From Amycolatopsis acidicola (lineage in GTDB: Bacteria > Actinomycetota > Actinomycetes > Mycobacteriales > Pseudonocardiaceae), in contig NZ_VMNW02000042.1 in assembly GCF_007713735.2 (NCBI RefSeq), positions 1-64,000 on the forward strand: a stretch of DNA of 64,000 nt, written 5' to 3'. Within the stretch, counting starts at the first letter, position 1. Each line of letters opens with the position of its first letter. The notes under the pieces were generated by a model, which worked only from the letters and a program-made list of their open reading frames with translations, ran no database searches and was not told the DNA's origin. Shown piece by piece: positions 17,026-24,176 of the stretch. The position numbers were made by a program, and so were the translations under genes.

Positions 17026-17719
17026 CGCCGGCTCCGGTGACCGGGGTGCGTTCCGCGCGCAGGTTTTCCAGGAACAGCACGATGGTCGCGGCGACGCTGC
17101 GGTGGTGCGCGGAGTTGAGTACGTCGTGCCTTCCATCGTCCACAAGGGACACTCGCGCGCCCGCGTAGTCTCCGGCGACTTCGGCGAAAGGTGCGATGAA
17201 GTCGTTGTCACCGTGCAGGCCCAGCACCGGGACGGAGACCGGCGGCACCGGCTCGCGCAGCAGGGGCGGGATCCGTTCCGGGCGCAGCGCGCCGAGCTCG
17301 ACGTGTTCACCGGCGCGCAGAATCGTCTGGTGCGTCGGGCAGGACGCGCGGAGCTCGACCTCCTCGTTCACGATCGCGCGCTTCCCGGTGCCGGGGAGCC
17401 CGGCGAGCACCAGGGCGTCCGCGGGCACGGCGCCGGACGCGACCAGGTGCCGCGCCAGCAGCGCGCCCGTGTCCGATCCGGCGAGCACCACCGGGCCCAC
17501 CGCGTCCGCCGCGAAGTCCTTGACCTGCGCCGAAACGGCTTCGAGGTCGGCCGTCGCGTCCCCGGCCACCCGGACCCGGTAGGCGTCGGCGGCCAGCCGC
17601 CGCCCGAACCGCTGGTACAGCCCGGGCCGCTCGCCGCGCCCCGGCAGCACGAGCACCGTGCCGCGCGCGGCGAGCCCGTCCGGCTCGTCGAAGGCCGCGT
17701 GAGGGGTTTGAGTAGTCAT
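17015..17719 (-). CDS. Alpha/beta-hydrolase fold protein with Asp at the nucleophile position
   Basis: First gene of the organosulfur operon, 234 residues. A strand (VVLAG) leads into GSDTG at residues 81-85, which aligns with the usual GxSxG elbow and places Asp83 where Ser normally stands. That is the arrangement of haloalkane dehalogenases and epoxide hydrolases. Later LGLHGDND may supply the acid and GRHDVLN the histidine. ATG 17719 or the adjoining ATG 17722 follow AGGA. The reaction is unknown; hydrolysis of a sulfur compound or halo-sulfonate is a guess from context. Confidence 0.75.
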   Translation of the reverse strand: MTTQTPHAAFDEPDGLAARGTVLVLPGRGERPGLYQRFGRRLAADAYRVRVAGDATADLEAVSAQVKDFAADAVGPVVLAGSDTGALLARHLVASGAVPADALVLAGLPGTGKRAIVNEEVELRASCPTHQTILRAGEHVELGALRPERIPPLLREPVPPVSVPVLGLHGDNDFIAPFAEVAGDYAGARVSLVDDGRHDVLNSAHHRSVAATIVLFLENLRAERTPVTGAGDVR

Positions 17720-17773
17720 CATGACGTCCTGTTCATCAATGCCGTGATGACCATGGAGCGTCTTCGGGCTAAA

Positions 17774-17794
17774 GTGAGTTGTCAAACCACTCAC
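17774..17794. promoter_or_regulatory. Promoter/operator of the organosulfur operon
   Basis: GTGAGT (17774-17779) and ACTCAC (17789-17794) form a perfect inverted repeat with a 9-bp spacer. On the minus strand a consensus TTGACA (17785-17780) lies inside it, properly placed to serve as the -35 box of the operon starting at 17719. A repressor bound here would block it. The neighbouring CGNR regulator is a candidate. Confidence 0.5.
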
Positions 17795-17847
17795 GCTATA
17801 TGGGACAGGGCGAGGCGGGGCTGGACTTACGGACCCGCTCCTGTTAT

Positions 17848-17949
17848 GAACCCGACCGAAAGAAGGCGGATACGGTCCGCGACCGACCTGCTCGCAGGCA
17901 TCCTTTCCGCCGTGGCTGCCGTCGGGTTCATAACCAACGACGCAGTAAG
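17848..17949 (+). promoter_or_regulatory. Candidate structured cis-RNA element, copy B
   Basis: The closing stem pairs 17848-17856 (GAACCCGAC) with 17921-17929 (GTCGGGTTC). The interior has AGGCGGATACGGTCCGC, a small CCTG-CTCG-CAGG hairpin and TTTCCGCCGTGGCTG. A tail ends in CGCAGTAAG, which runs into the AAGGAG ribosome site of the next gene. Relative to copy A, two stem positions change on both sides (C-G to G-C and T-A to C-G). An in-frame ATG at 17846 would translate the element, but indels shift the frame between the copies, so an RNA role fits better than a peptide. It ends next to the start of the CGNR regulator gene, where it could control translation. Confidence 0.5.
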
Positions 17950-17956
17950 GAGAGCC

Positions 17957-18550
17957 ATGACCGTGGCGGCCACCAAAGACCTGAGGCGTGCCGGATTCCC
18001 GTTCCGGTCAGGCAGGCTGTGCCTCGATTTCGTCGCGACGGTCGCCAAACGCGGGATGGGCGACCGCGAGCTGCTGACCGGCCCGGCGGCGCTGCGCACC
18101 TGGCTGCACGTCGCCGAACTCCCGGCCGCGCGCGGGTCCGTCACGGAGGCCGATCTGCGTCGCGTGCGGGAACTCCGCGAAGCGATCCACACCCTCACCC
18201 GCCGTCACGTCGACGGCCTCACGCCGGACCCCGCGGCCATCGAGATCATCAACGCCGCCGCGCTCTCCGCCGCGCCGCCGGCGCTGCTGGGTTCGGACGC
18301 GCACACGCTGCTCCCCCCGGCCGACGCGCCCCTGGAAGGCATCCTGGCGATGCTCGCCCGTGACACCATCGACCTCTTCGGTGGCCCGCTCCAGCACCGC
18401 ATCCGGGCCTGCATCGGTCACGACTGCTCCCTGTTCTTCGTGGACCGCTCGCGCCCCGGCAACCGCCGCTGGTGCACGATGGCCGCCTGCGGCGAAAAGG
18501 CGAGCTCGGCGACCTACCGCAAGCGCCATCCCGCGAACCGGAAAGCCTGA
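17957..18550 (+). CDS. CGNR zinc-finger / ABATE-domain putative transcriptional regulator
   Basis: A 197-residue protein with an N-terminal ABATE-type domain (RAGFPFRSGRLCLDFVAT) and a C-terminal CGNR-type zinc finger. The finger uses the Cys/His pattern RACIGHDCSLFFVD, then CTMAACGEKASSATYRKRH. Proteins of this family are annotated as stress-linked DNA-binding regulators; few have been tested. ATG 17957 has AAGGAG 6 bp upstream. It is divergent from the organosulfur operon and preceded by RNA element copy B, so it may control that operon and itself be controlled by the element. Confidence 0.88.
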   Translation: MTVAATKDLRRAGFPFRSGRLCLDFVATVAKRGMGDRELLTGPAALRTWLHVAELPAARGSVTEADLRRVRELREAIHTLTRRHVDGLTPDPAAIEIINAAALSAAPPALLGSDAHTLLPPADAPLEGILAMLARDTIDLFGGPLQHRIRACIGHDCSLFFVDRSRPGNRRWCTMAACGEKASSATYRKRHPANRKA

Positions 18551-18598
18551 ACACGACCGGGGTCACTCCACAAGGGACACTTTCCGTTCGTTTCGTGT

Positions 18599-18639
18599 TC
18601 ACAGTGTGCTCACCTGGAATTTCACAGCCCTCGCACAGC
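18599..18639 (+). promoter_or_regulatory. PhoP-box-like direct repeats before the response regulator gene
   Basis: Four related 7-mers occur at 18599 (TCACAGT), 18610 (TCACCTG), 18622 (TCACAGC) and 18633 (GCACAGC), spaced 11 or 12 nt apart. This matches the pattern reported for mycobacterial PhoP sites (TCACAGC repeats with a 4-bp gap) and the 11-nt rhythm of Streptomyces PHO boxes. It lies 23-63 bp before the ATG, suggesting autoregulation. Confidence 0.55.
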
Positions 18640-18661
18640 TCGGTCCGATAGAACCCCTGAC

Positions 18662-19384
18662 ATGGGTGTTAAGGCTGAGGGACGGGGCCGTAAGCCACAG
18701 GTGCTCGTGGTGGACGACGAGCCGAACATCCGGGAGCTGCTCAGCTCGGGCCTGGGACTGAACGGATTCGACGTGCGCGCGGTGCCCAGCGGCGGGCGGG
18801 CGCTCGAGGATGCCGCCGAATACGAGCCCGACATCGTGGTGCTCGACGTCGGGCTCCCGGACATGCACGGGTTCACGGTGGCGCGGATGCTGCGCAGCAC
18901 CTGCGACACGGTGCCGCTGCTGTTCCTCACCGCGAGGGACGGGGTCGAGGACCGCATCGCCGGGCTGACCGCCGGCGGCGACGACTACGTCACCAAACCC
19001 TTCAGCATCAAGGAACTCGTCCTGCGGCTGCGGGCGATCCTGCGCCGGAGCCTGCCCCCGGAGCCGGACGACGACGGACTGCTGCGCTACTCCGATCTCC
19101 TGCTGGACGAGGAGAACCAGCGCGTGCGGCGCGGCGAGCGGGAGATCTGCTTGTCCCCCACGGAGTTCCGCCTGCTCGCCTACCTCATGCGCAACTCCGG
19201 GCAGGTGCTGACCAAGGGGCAGCTGCTGGACCGGGTGTGGGGCCAGGGCGTCAGCGCCGAGAGCCGGGTCGTGGACTCCTACATCAGCTACCTGCGCCGC
19301 AAGATCGACGCCGAGGGCGTGCCGCTGATCCACACGCTGCGGGGCGTGGGGTACTCGTTGCGCGAGGCGTCCACGCGCCGGTGA
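18662..19384 (+). CDS. OmpR/PhoP-family response regulator
   Basis: Two-component response regulator of 240 residues. The receiver domain has VVDDE acidic residues near 16-20, the phospho-acceptor Asp62 in VVLDVGLPD and Lys in VTKPF. The C-terminal winged helix has CLSPTEFRLLAYL and a final RGVGYSLR. Overall it resembles Mycobacterium PhoP (AGLTAGGDDYVTKPFS, SYISYLRRKID). It overlaps the kinase gene by GTGA. No clear ribosome site precedes the ATG. Direct repeats of PhoP-box type lie upstream and before the VTC operon, which supports a phosphate-related or envelope-stress regulon. Confidence 0.92.
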   Translation: MGVKAEGRGRKPQVLVVDDEPNIRELLSSGLGLNGFDVRAVPSGGRALEDAAEYEPDIVVLDVGLPDMHGFTVARMLRSTCDTVPLLFLTARDGVEDRIAGLTAGGDDYVTKPFSIKELVLRLRAILRRSLPPEPDDDGLLRYSDLLLDEENQRVRRGEREICLSPTEFRLLAYLMRNSGQVLTKGQLLDRVWGQGVSAESRVVDSYISYLRRKIDAEGVPLIHTLRGVGYSLREASTRR

Positions 19385-20820
19385 GGACGACGAAATTCCT
19401 GCGGCGGCGTGCGCGGAGGCCGTGGCCGTTGCGGCTGCGCCTGCTGCTGGCCGTGCTGGCGTTGTGCGCGGCCGGGCTCGCGGCGTTCGCCGTCAGCAGC
19501 GTGCTCCTGTTGAACCAGTCGATGACGGCGCGCGCGGACGGTCAGTTGCAGGCGATGGCCGGCGGGCTGCAGAAGGGCTGGCGGGCACCGGAACCGCAGG
19601 CGGGGGACGACGACCTCCCGACCGACTTCACCATCTACACCTACGACGAATCCGGCAAGCTCCTGTGGCGCGCGCCGACGGACTCCGAAGACGGCCCGGT
19701 CGTGCCCAATGCCCTGGTGCACGACCGGTCCTCGACGCCGACGACCGTGGCGGATGGGGACAGCGACTCCAGCTGGCGGGCGATTTCCGTGCCGGGCAAG
19801 GGCACCGACCGCATGGTCGTCGCGATCTCGCTGGTGGACCTGGAAGACACCGTGCACCGGCTGCTGCTGATCGAGGTCGCGGTGGGCGCCGGGATCCTCG
19901 TCCTGGTGGCCGCGGTCGGCCGCGTCGTGGTCCGGCTCGGCCTGCGCCCGCTGACCCGGATGGAACAGACCGCGACCGCGATCTCGGCCGGGAACGTGGA
20001 GCTCCGGGTCGCCGACAGCGATCCCCGCACCGAAACCGGCAGCCTGGGCAGGGCGCTCAACACGATGCTGACCCGGCTCGGGACCGCGATGCGGGACCGG
20101 GAGAGCTCCGAGCAGCGGCTGCGCCGGTTCGTCGCCGACGCCTCACACGAGCTCCGCACCCCGCTCACGTCGATCCGCGGGTTCGCCGAGCTCTACCAGC
20201 ACGGGGAAGCCGAGCGGGATCCCGCCGTGGAACGGATCCTGGGCCGGATCGAGGACGAGGCGGCCCGGATGGGCGGGATGGTCGACGACCTGCTGCTGCT
20301 CGCGCGGCTCGACCGCGAACCCGCGCTCGATCTCAGCGATGTGGATCTGCGCGGCCTGGTCGAGGACGTGGCGCAGGACGCGCTGGCCCGGCACCCGGAC
20401 CGCTCGGTCACGGTTTCCGCGCCACCACTGCGCATGCACGTGCTCGGCGACAGCCACCGGCTCTACCAGGTCGTCGCGAACCTCGTCGGCAACGCACTCA
20501 CGCATTCACCGGAGGGCGAGGTGCGCGTGCGGCTGCGGCCGACGCTGACCGCCGGAGAGTCGCTACCCGCCATCGAAATCGAGGTGTCGGACGACGGTCC
20601 CGGCATCGCCGCCGAACACCTGCCCTACCTCTTCGACCGGTTCTACCGCGCCGACCCGGCACGCTCCCCCGGCGGGCGTGGGCTGGGGCTGGCGATCTCC
20701 GCCGCGCTCGTCGAAGCCCACGACGGCCGGATCTCCGTGGACAGCAAACTCGGCTCCGGCACGAGTTTCCGGGTCGTGCTGCCGGTCAACGGCCCTGGTC
20801 ACGGTGAATCGGCACCCTGA
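19381..20820 (+). CDS. Sensor histidine kinase, PhoR-like
   Basis: Membrane histidine kinase of 479 residues and partner of the upstream regulator (4-bp GTGA overlap). A first membrane helix lies near 20-45, then an extracellular sensor region to about 155, and a second helix (LLLIEVAVGAGILVLVAAV). A HAMP segment follows, then the H box SHELRTPLTSIRGF with His256. The ATPase part has N-box NLVGNALTHS, DDGPGIA and GGRGLGLAIS. The sensor region has no domain I recognise. Confidence 0.92.
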   Translation: MRTTKFLRRRARRPWPLRLRLLLAVLALCAAGLAAFAVSSVLLLNQSMTARADGQLQAMAGGLQKGWRAPEPQAGDDDLPTDFTIYTYDESGKLLWRAPTDSEDGPVVPNALVHDRSSTPTTVADGDSDSSWRAISVPGKGTDRMVVAISLVDLEDTVHRLLLIEVAVGAGILVLVAAVGRVVVRLGLRPLTRMEQTATAISAGNVELRVADSDPRTETGSLGRALNTMLTRLGTAMRDRESSEQRLRRFVADASHELRTPLTSIRGFAELYQHGEAERDPAVERILGRIEDEAARMGGMVDDLLLLARLDREPALDLSDVDLRGLVEDVAQDALARHPDRSVTVSAPPLRMHVLGDSHRLYQVVANLVGNALTHSPEGEVRVRLRPTLTAGESLPAIEIEVSDDGPGIAAEHLPYLFDRFYRADPARSPGGRGLGLAISAALVEAHDGRISVDSKLGSGTSFRVVLPVNGPGHGESAP

Positions 20821-20830
20821 TCCACCCGTA

Positions 20831-20874
20831 GTTCAGCATCCGTTCACACACTTCTCGCACACTGTTCGTGTGGC
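20831..20874 (+). promoter_or_regulatory. Four 11-nt direct repeat units before the VTC operon (PHO-box-like)
   Basis: Units start at 20831 (GTTCAGC), 20842 (GTTCACA), 20853 (TCTCGCA) and 20864 (GTTCGTG), each exactly 11 nt apart. GTTCACC in 11-nt repeats is the Streptomyces PHO-box rule. The block ends 25 bp before the VTC start, so it would control the polyphosphate operon through the adjacent two-component system. Confidence 0.55.
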
Positions 20875-20898
20875 ATGTCCTCCAACGAGAGGAGGACC

Positions 20899-21795
20899 AT
20901 GCTGTTCCGGTCACGACGACGACCCGGGCCCACGGCGGCACCTGACCCCGCACCGGCCCCCGAACAGAACGGCGACACGGGCCACGCCCTGCGCGGCCCG
21001 AACTCGCTCCGCAGCTTCAACCGCTACGAGGTCAAGTACCTCGTGCCGGTGAAGCAGGTCGAGGAGATGACGCCGACCATCGAAGCGCGGATGGACCGCG
21101 ACCCCTACAGCGATGTCACGGGGTACGGGGTGTGGAGCGTCTACTACGACACCCGCCAGCTCCGCTTCTACTGGGAGAAGATCGAAGGCCTGAAGTTCCG
21201 GCGCAAACTGCGCCTGCGGCACTACGGGAACCGCTTCGACGTCGACGAGGACACCCCGGTCTACGTCGAGATCAAGCAGCGCGTGAACCGGGTGACCCAG
21301 AAGCGCCGGATCCAGCTGCCCTACCGGGAGGCGCTGCGGCTGTGCTCCGGCAAGGAGCCGGCGAACATCGAGCCCGGCGCCCGGGGCTTCGTCGAGGAGG
21401 TCCTCGACCTCGTCGAGCGGCTCGACCTGCGTCCCTCGGCCATCACCGGCTACCAGCGGCAGGCCTATCTCGGGCGCGGCAGCGAACTCGGCCTGCGGGT
21501 CACCTTCGACCAGCGGGTGCGCGGCCGCGACCGCGACTTCCACCTCGGCACCGAGGCGGAGAACCGGCTCATCGTGCCGGCCGGCATGTCGATCATGGAG
21601 GTCAAGGCCAACGAGCGGGTGCCCTACTGGATCACCGACCTCGCCGCCGAGCACAACCTCCAGATCGTCCGCATTTCCAAGTACTGCCAGAGCGTGGAGG
21701 CCTACGGGCACGCTCCCCGCTCGATGTTCCACGTCCCCGTCGACGAACTCGCCACCGACCAGCCCCTGACCGTTTCGGAGACCGCACACCGATGA
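20899..21795 (+). CDS. VTC-domain polyphosphate polymerase
   Basis: Polyphosphate polymerase domain protein of 298 residues, related to the catalytic part of yeast Vtc4, which makes polyphosphate from ATP. The fold is a tunnel lined with basic residues; visible elements are FNRYEVKYLV, KFRRKLRLRHYG, YVEIKQRVNRVTQKRR and a late EVKANERVPYW with the metal-site Glu. ATG 20899 is chosen because AGGAGG sits 4 bp upstream; an in-frame ATG at 20875 has no site. It overlaps the DUF4956 gene by ATGA. In yeast, polyphosphate is fed through a membrane channel; here the next gene may supply that part. Confidence 0.9.
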   Translation: MLFRSRRRPGPTAAPDPAPAPEQNGDTGHALRGPNSLRSFNRYEVKYLVPVKQVEEMTPTIEARMDRDPYSDVTGYGVWSVYYDTRQLRFYWEKIEGLKFRRKLRLRHYGNRFDVDEDTPVYVEIKQRVNRVTQKRRIQLPYREALRLCSGKEPANIEPGARGFVEEVLDLVERLDLRPSAITGYQRQAYLGRGSELGLRVTFDQRVRGRDRDFHLGTEAENRLIVPAGMSIMEVKANERVPYWITDLAAEHNLQIVRISKYCQSVEAYGHAPRSMFHVPVDELATDQPLTVSETAHR

Positions 21796-22469
21796 ACCTC
21801 TCCTTCGAAGACCTCACCGGCACCTTCAGCGTGCTGGACGTCGCCGTCTCGCTCCTGCTGTCCTTCGTGCTCAGCGCGATGATCGCCTGGGTCTACCGGG
21901 CCACCCACCGCAATGTCTCCTACAGCCAGTCCTACGTGCAGACGCTGATCATCCTGTGCATGCTCGTCTCGGTGATCATGCTGGTCGTCGGCTCGAACAT
22001 CGCGCGGGCGTTCGCGCTCGTCGGCGCGCTGTCGGTGGTCCGCTTCCGCAACGCCATCAAGGAAACCCGCGACGTCGGGTTCATCTTCCTGGTGATGGCC
22101 GTCGGCATGGCGGTCGGCACGCGGTTCTACAGCCTGGCCGCGGTGTCCGCGGTCGCGATCTCGCTGGTCATCTTCCTGATGTTCCGGTTCAACTGGTTCC
22201 AGCTCAACGTGCAGCGCCAGGTCGTGAAGGTGCAGGTGCCCGCCGACGAGGACTACAGCCACGTCATCTCCGACGTGCTGATCCGGCACACCGACGAGTT
22301 CGAGCTGGTCAGCATGGAGTCCATCCGCGGCGGCGCGCTGAACGAGCTGATGTACACGGTGAAGATCAAGAAGGGGCACGAACCCGGGAACCTGATCTCC
22401 GAGCTGCGGGAACGCAACCACGCGCAAGGGGTCACGGTGCTCACCGGTTACGACCAGACCGACCTGTGA
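21792..22469 (+). CDS. DUF4956 family membrane protein
   Basis: Membrane protein of 225 residues. A first helix (LLLSFVLSAMIAWVY) follows a short N-terminus, then a hydrophobic block of three or four helices to about residue 135. A soluble alpha/beta tail follows (VKVQVPADEDYSHVISDVL). The loop NIARAFALVGALSVVRFRNAIK is the most conserved-looking part. The family has no proven function but is often encoded between VTC and CotH genes, as here. Start and stop overlaps indicate co-translation with the polymerase. A role as export channel or anchor for polyphosphate is inference. Confidence 0.88.
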   Translation: MNLSFEDLTGTFSVLDVAVSLLLSFVLSAMIAWVYRATHRNVSYSQSYVQTLIILCMLVSVIMLVVGSNIARAFALVGALSVVRFRNAIKETRDVGFIFLVMAVGMAVGTRFYSLAAVSAVAISLVIFLMFRFNWFQLNVQRQVVKVQVPADEDYSHVISDVLIRHTDEFELVSMESIRGGALNELMYTVKIKKGHEPGNLISELRERNHAQGVTVLTGYDQTDL

Positions 22470-22476
22470 GCCCGGC

Positions 22477-24102
22477 ATGACCTCCGCGCCGAAGAAGCGG
22501 CTGCGCCACCGCATCCCGGTCCGGCTACGGCACTACTGGAAGCTCGTCGCCGGCACCATCGCCTTCGTCGCCGTGCTCGCCGGGGTGTTCGGCACGGGCA
22601 TGATCCGCCCGTACTCCTCCTCGGCGGCGCAGGCGGAACCCGTCGTGGTCACCGAGGACATCGCCGGGACCAAGGACCTGTTCGACACCACCGTCGCGCA
22701 CGACGTCAAGATCGACTACAGCGAAGCCAACTACCAGAAGATGCTGAAGGAGTACTTCGACAGCGGCGAAAAGGACTACATCCCGGCCACCGTCACCATC
22801 GACGGCACCAGGATCGACAACGTCGGCATCCGGCTCAAGGGCAACTCGACACTGTCGTCGCTGACCTGGAACGGGCAGCGGCGGGAAAGCGGGATCGGCG
22901 GCGGCAACCGGCCGGGCGGCGGCCAGCCGCCCCAGGGGATGCAGCTTCCGCAGGGCGCGGGTCAGGGCCAGCCCGGCGGCCAGGCGGGCGGCCAGCCCGG
23001 TGGTCAGGCGGGCGGCATGATGGGCGGCGCGATGAACGTCGACCTCAAGGCCGAGGAACCCGAGAACCTGCCCTGGCTGATCAACTTCGACGAGTACGTC
23101 GAGGGCCGCCGCTACCAGGGCCACACGCAGATCTCGGTCCGCCCCGGCACCAGCGAATCGGGCGCGCAGCTCAACGAGTCGCTGGCGATCTCGATGGTCG
23201 ACGCCTCCGGCGAACCCGCTCAGCGCTACACCTACAGCGGGGTCACGGTGAACGACCGGGAGTCGGCGCCGCGGCTGCTCGTCGAGTACCTGGACGAGGG
23301 TTACGCCGACGACCTCGGCAACGGCGTGCTGTACAAGTCGCTGGCCACCGGGCAGTTCAGCTACCAGGGCGACGACCAGACCGAGTACACCGACGACTTC
23401 AAGCAGATCAACGAGGTCGGCGGAACGGATCTGCAGCCCGTGATCGACCTGATCAAATGGGTCGAGCAGTCCTCGGACCAGGAGTTCGCCAACGGCCTCG
23501 CGCAACGGCTCGACGTAGAGTCGTTCGCGAAGTACCTGGCGCTGCAGAACATCGTCATGAACTTCGACGACATCTCGGGGCCGGGCAAGAACTACTACCT
23601 CTGGTACGACGAGGACACGAAGAAGTTCAAGGTCATCAGCTGGGACATGAACCTCGCCTTCAGCGGCGACGCCGACGCCGGCCCGCACGACACCCAGAGC
23701 ATGAGCGCCATGATGGGCGGCCGCGGGCAGCAGGCAGGCCAGGCCCAGGGTGGTCAGGGGCAGCCTGGCCAGGCGCAGGCGGGAATGCAGCTGCCGCAAG
23801 GCATGCAGCCGCCGGACGGTGCCCAGGGCGGCGGCATGGGCGGGCTGTCCGGGAACAAGCTCAAAGAGCGGTTCCTGGCGAGCGACGCGTTCAAGGGCGT
23901 CTACGAAAAGGCGTACCGCGAGGTGTACCAGGACGTGCTCGCCGGCGGGCACGCCGAGGACACGCTGAACAAGATCGTGGCCTCCTACAAGCTCAACGCC
24001 AACCCGAAGAGCAGCGTCGACTCCGAAGCCGACACTCTCCGGAAGACGTTGCAGCAGCGGAACACGGCGCTCGCGAACGACGAGGTCGTCCGCGGCAGCT
24101 GA
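22477..24102 (+). CDS. Secreted/membrane-anchored CotH kinase family protein with Gly/Gln-rich inserts
   Basis: A 541-residue protein with a basic N-terminus and one hydrophobic helix (LVAGTIAFVAVLAGVFGTG, about 24-42), so the body is outside the membrane. The CotH core has IRLKGNSTLSS near 120 and GKNYYLWYDEDTKKFKV followed by SWDMNLAF near 388, the metal-binding Asp motif of this atypical kinase family. Two low-complexity inserts rich in Gly, Gln, Pro and Met (about 131-187 and 413-457) share the motif GMQLPQG. Known CotH proteins phosphorylate spore-coat proteins; the target here is unknown. It follows DUF4956 by 7 bp, so the three genes form one unit. Confidence 0.88.
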   Translation: MTSAPKKRLRHRIPVRLRHYWKLVAGTIAFVAVLAGVFGTGMIRPYSSSAAQAEPVVVTEDIAGTKDLFDTTVAHDVKIDYSEANYQKMLKEYFDSGEKDYIPATVTIDGTRIDNVGIRLKGNSTLSSLTWNGQRRESGIGGGNRPGGGQPPQGMQLPQGAGQGQPGGQAGGQPGGQAGGMMGGAMNVDLKAEEPENLPWLINFDEYVEGRRYQGHTQISVRPGTSESGAQLNESLAISMVDASGEPAQRYTYSGVTVNDRESAPRLLVEYLDEGYADDLGNGVLYKSLATGQFSYQGDDQTEYTDDFKQINEVGGTDLQPVIDLIKWVEQSSDQEFANGLAQRLDVESFAKYLALQNIVMNFDDISGPGKNYYLWYDEDTKKFKVISWDMNLAFSGDADAGPHDTQSMSAMMGGRGQQAGQAQGGQGQPGQAQAGMQLPQGMQPPDGAQGGGMGGLSGNKLKERFLASDAFKGVYEKAYREVYQDVLAGGHAEDTLNKIVASYKLNANPKSSVDSEADTLRKTLQQRNTALANDEVVRGS

Positions 24103-24110
24103 GCCCGGTC

Positions 24111-24143
24111 GTGGTGGGCCGGCCCGGAAAACCGGCCCACCAC
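24111..24143 (+). terminator. Hairpin terminator after the CotH gene
   Basis: GTGGTGGGCCGG (24111-24122) pairs perfectly with CCGGCCCACCAC (24132-24143) across a 9-nt loop, 9 bp after the CotH stop. It separates the polyphosphate operon from the phosphate uptake genes, though read-through is possible because no other promoter is obvious. Confidence 0.75.
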
Positions 24144-24176
24144 CACGCTTCTCCCCAACCCACCGAGGGGTTTCCC

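Noticed and set aside
17846-17956. N-terminal extension of the CGNR regulator from ATG 17846
   Set aside because: The segment is the RNA element; the better start at 17957 has AAGGAG at correct spacing, and protein similarity to copy A stops after the first indel.
20875-20898. Upstream ATG of the polyphosphate polymerase gene
   Set aside because: It has no ribosome site, while ATG 20899 follows AGGAGG.
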